Assembly: GCA_902800815.1 (NCBI GenBank)
Contig: CADCGB010000003.1
Coordinates: 1-64,000 of the forward strand
Length of the DNA: 64,000 bases
Source of the DNA: Fibrobacter succinogenes
GTDB taxonomy: Bacteria > Fibrobacterota > Fibrobacteria > Fibrobacterales > Fibrobacteraceae
Direction of reading: 5' to 3'
Below the pieces are notes generated by a model. That model made no database searches, was not told the DNA's origin, and was given only the letters and a program-made list of their open reading frames with translations. Shown here in pieces: positions 61,997-64,000 of the stretch (position 1 is its first letter; every line of letters starts with the position of its first letter). The translations under genes and the position numbers were made by a program.

Positions 61997-64000
61997 CTAG
62001 CGCTTCAAAACTTTAAGTTGGTGCACAGAGCCCGCAGTCACGAGGCGGACAAGATAGACGCCAGCACGGAGGCCCGAGAGGTCTAGCACGCGGGCGGAAC
62101 TGGCAAGCACCTTCGTGCCGTCCATCCGCAGCACGTCCACACGAACCGCGCCGGGCACATAGACCTCCAGACGGGATTCGCGGGCAAGGTAGCGCATGGG
62201 TTCCCCGTGCAAGGGAGCCGCTACAGGCAGGGCGTCCGGGCCGGAAGACTCCACACTCGACGAACTTTCGGCCTTCCCCGAAGAAGAAGACTTCGCCTCC
62301 GACGAACTAGACTTTTCATCACTGCTAGAAGATGACTTCGCTTCCGACGAACTAGACTTTACGGAACTGCTAGAAGATGCCGGCGCGGACGAAGAACTCG
62401 ACACGACAATGACTCCCCCGTTCCAGCCCTTGTACGCGATAAGCGCATCCTTGAGGGCCTGGTTCACGTCAGAGGAAGCATCGTCCGTAGAATTGTCAAA
62501 CGTCCACTTGAAATCGCCGCCCTGCACGCGGCCCGCAAAAGCCATCACATTCGCCTTAGCTGTCGCGGCATCGTCTGCCTTGTAGCTGTACATCACGGAG
62601 TTATCGGTATCGAAGTTGTTATAGGTATTCTCCCCGTCGTACGACTTGACCGTAGTGGGCACCTTTGCGTCGCGGCTATCCACAACGTATGCATCAAAGT
62701 CCACCGAAGTATTGATTCCCTGGCTTGCCGCAGTCGTTTCCGTTCCCTTTACTTTATACGAAGTTGCACCATACGGAATAAACGTGAAGGAACCTTCCAT
62801 GTAATTGCCGTAAGCCTTGATGGTTCCACCCGCCTCCTTGCTGAATGTGCCGTAGTTCGTCGGATCGCGCTTAGTGCCGCTCGCATAGACGTCAGACCCC
62901 TGCAACGAGGTGAGCATCGGGTACTTGCAGTTGCGGAAGTAGTTGTTTTCCATAAACACCGACGACCCGAGCGTGGAACCCGCACCATACTTGGCATTGC
63001 CATCGTAATAGTTGTTATATACATGGGCGCTGTAGTAGCGGATGCGCGGGTGACGGCTATCGGAATGGTCGTACCAGTTGTGGTGATACGTGATATAGAG
63101 GCCTTCGGTCGTGCCTTCAGAAAGCCCGAGCAAGTTAGACTTGCCGTTATCCCAGAAGTGGTTGTAGCTGAAGGTCACGTAGGTAGACTTCTTGCAGTCA
63201 AGCGCACCATCGCCCTTCACCTGGTCCTTGTCGCTCCCCGCATCGCCATAGAAAAAGTCGCAGTTGTGCACCCACACGTACTTGTTGTCCTGCTGCAGGC
63301 CGATATTGTCGCCCTCCCCGCTGTTGACGTTCATAATCCCGAGGTTGCGGATTTCCACGTCCTGCGCGTTCTTGACACGGATACCCCACCCGTTCGCTGT
63401 CGCATCGTTACCGATTCCCTCGATAGTCATGGAAAGACCTTCCTTCTTGCCCATGTCGACAAGGATATCGCCCTTATCCGTAAACTCCGGGTCAGTGACG
63501 TTGCCCACCAGGCGGAAAACAAACGGGCGCTTGTCGTAGCCCTTCTTGAGCGCATTCAGGATCGGCTGGAAGCCCGTAGAATCCACCATTCCGCCCTTGT
63601 TATCCTTCGCGACAGAAACCGTAACCGTATTTTTCGTGCTTTCCGTAATGTAGACCACCACGGCACCGTCCTTGAGCGTGCCATCAGCCTTGTACGCACC
63701 AGGGACATGACCGTCGGCAAAAGCAAAACCACTGCGGTCGTGAGCCTTTACCGAAAGCGTCTTCGTCGTAGCCGCAGCACCCTCCTTGCCGTTCTTGACC
63801 CCCACAATCTTGAGCGTGTAGTCGCCCGCCTTGAGGCCCGGCACATCCACGCGCCAGATAGAACCGTACTTGCGGACAAGCGCGGCATCGACCTTCACAT
63901 CGGTCTTACCCGCACCGCTATAATAAACGTTGTAGCTATCCGAGCCGTCAGACCCCCACTGCGCATAGGCAGATTCGAGCCAGCCGCCGGCATCGCCGAG
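61997..64000 (-). CDS. Secreted PL1 pectate lyase, C-terminal 668 codons (runs off the window)
   Basis: The frame stays open to the right edge, so the N-terminus is missing. From the edge it reads a beta-sandwich domain (AGGWLESAYAQWGSDGSDSY, RVDVPGLKAGDYTLKIVGVK). A PL1 beta-helix follows: GWGIRVKNAQDVEIRNLGIM, DGALDCKKSTYVTFSYNHFW, and TYHHNWYDHSDSRHPRIRYY, quoted to 20 residues, in which the HPRIR Arg is the catalytic base and Asp residues bind Ca2+. A Ser-rich linker (VSSSSSAPASSSSSVKSSSS) and a sorting-type C-terminus (VDVLRMDGTKVLASSARVLD...LRAGVYLVRLV) complete it. It cleaves polygalacturonate by beta-elimination outside the cell or on its surface, opening plant cell walls. Confidence 0.9.
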   Translation of the reverse strand, partial: LGDAGGWLESAYAQWGSDGSDSYNVYYSGAGKTDVKVDAALVRKYGSIWRVDVPGLKAGDYTLKIVGVKNGKEGAAATTKTLSVKAHDRSGFAFADGHVPGAYKADGTLKDGAVVVYITESTKNTVTVSVAKDNKGGMVDSTGFQPILNALKKGYDKRPFVFRLVGNVTDPEFTDKGDILVDMGKKEGLSMTIEGIGNDATANGWGIRVKNAQDVEIRNLGIMNVNSGEGDNIGLQQDNKYVWVHNCDFFYGDAGSDKDQVKGDGALDCKKSTYVTFSYNHFWDNGKSNLLGLSEGTTEGLYITYHHNWYDHSDSRHPRIRYYSAHVYNNYYDGNAKYGAGSTLGSSVFMENNYFRNCKYPMLTSLQGSDVYASGTKRDPTNYGTFSKEAGGTIKAYGNYMEGSFTFIPYGATSYKVKGTETTAASQGINTSVDFDAYVVDSRDAKVPTTVKSYDGENTYNNFDTDNSVMYSYKADDAATAKANVMAFAGRVQGGDFKWTFDNSTDDASSDVNQALKDALIAYKGWNGGVIVVSSSSSAPASSSSSVKSSSSEAKSSSSSDEKSSSSEAKSSSSGKAESSSSVESSGPDALPVAAPLHGEPMRYLARESRLEVYVPGAVRVDVLRMDGTKVLASSARVLDLSGLRAGVYLVRLVTAGSVHQLKVLKR

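Overview
The window most likely comes from the chromosome of a fibre-degrading Fibrobacter (phylum Fibrobacterota). The evidence is four copies of the 'Fibrobacter succinogenes major paralogous' (FISUMP-type) domain on poly-serine-linked lipoproteins, secreted plant-polysaccharide enzymes (PL1 pectate lyase, GH16 glucanase, CE2 and CE1-like esterases) with sorting-type C-termini, and a UvrA built as one double-length chain. The species is inference; no rRNA operon is present.

Region 1 (1-4960) is AT-rich and accessory. After the 5' end of ilvC come a small membrane-anchored protein, a GIY-YIG/NUMOD1 homing-endonuclease-like gene broken by one in-frame TAG, a DUF2442-HTH regulator with an operator inside its promoter, a type III toxin-antitoxin locus (TenpN/ToxN-like toxin behind a two-unit RNA repeat and a terminator), and a Fic AMP-transferase gene with a perfect palindromic operator. 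Region 2 (4971-9550) alternates FISUMP lipoproteins with an alpha/beta hydrolase and with fragments of that hydrolase's 3' end, which carry the -35 element of the FISUMP promoters. Region 3 (9632-17620) holds a GNAT enzyme, a DUF4421 protein, a stand-alone RelA/SpoT synthetase, an Fe-alcohol dehydrogenase whose 5' end is duplicated around a roughly 2-kb cargo (membrane protein plus DUF4143 ATPase), and ychF.

Region 4 (17652-36813) has a membrane-protein/SUMF1-like pair, the 1771-residue UvrA, cell-surface proteins (a propeller lipoprotein, an esterase and a 1468-residue cadherin-type protein), two small lipoproteins, mazG and dprA. Region 5 (36813-52570) contains a FtsB/DivIC-like protein, an RND pump with its adaptor, a CE2 esterase behind two DUF5683-like proteins, the rpsF-rpsR-rplI operon with a structured leader, a secreted protein, an MCE/MlaD protein, recG and an Omp85-like barrel. 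Region 6 (52590-64000) holds RNase P RNA, an OmpA protein with calcium-type repeats, VanZ-like and RlmI-like genes, a FISUMP-GH16 operon, a TPR protein and a pectate lyase cut by the window end.

A feature of expression recurs across the window: at least ten genes have a TATATT- or TAAATT-like -10 box ending 6-8 nt before the start codon and no Shine-Dalgarno sequence, which predicts leaderless mRNAs. Long open frames antisense to uvrA and to other GC-rich genes were treated as shadows. I found no tRNA, CRISPR array or complete insertion sequence.
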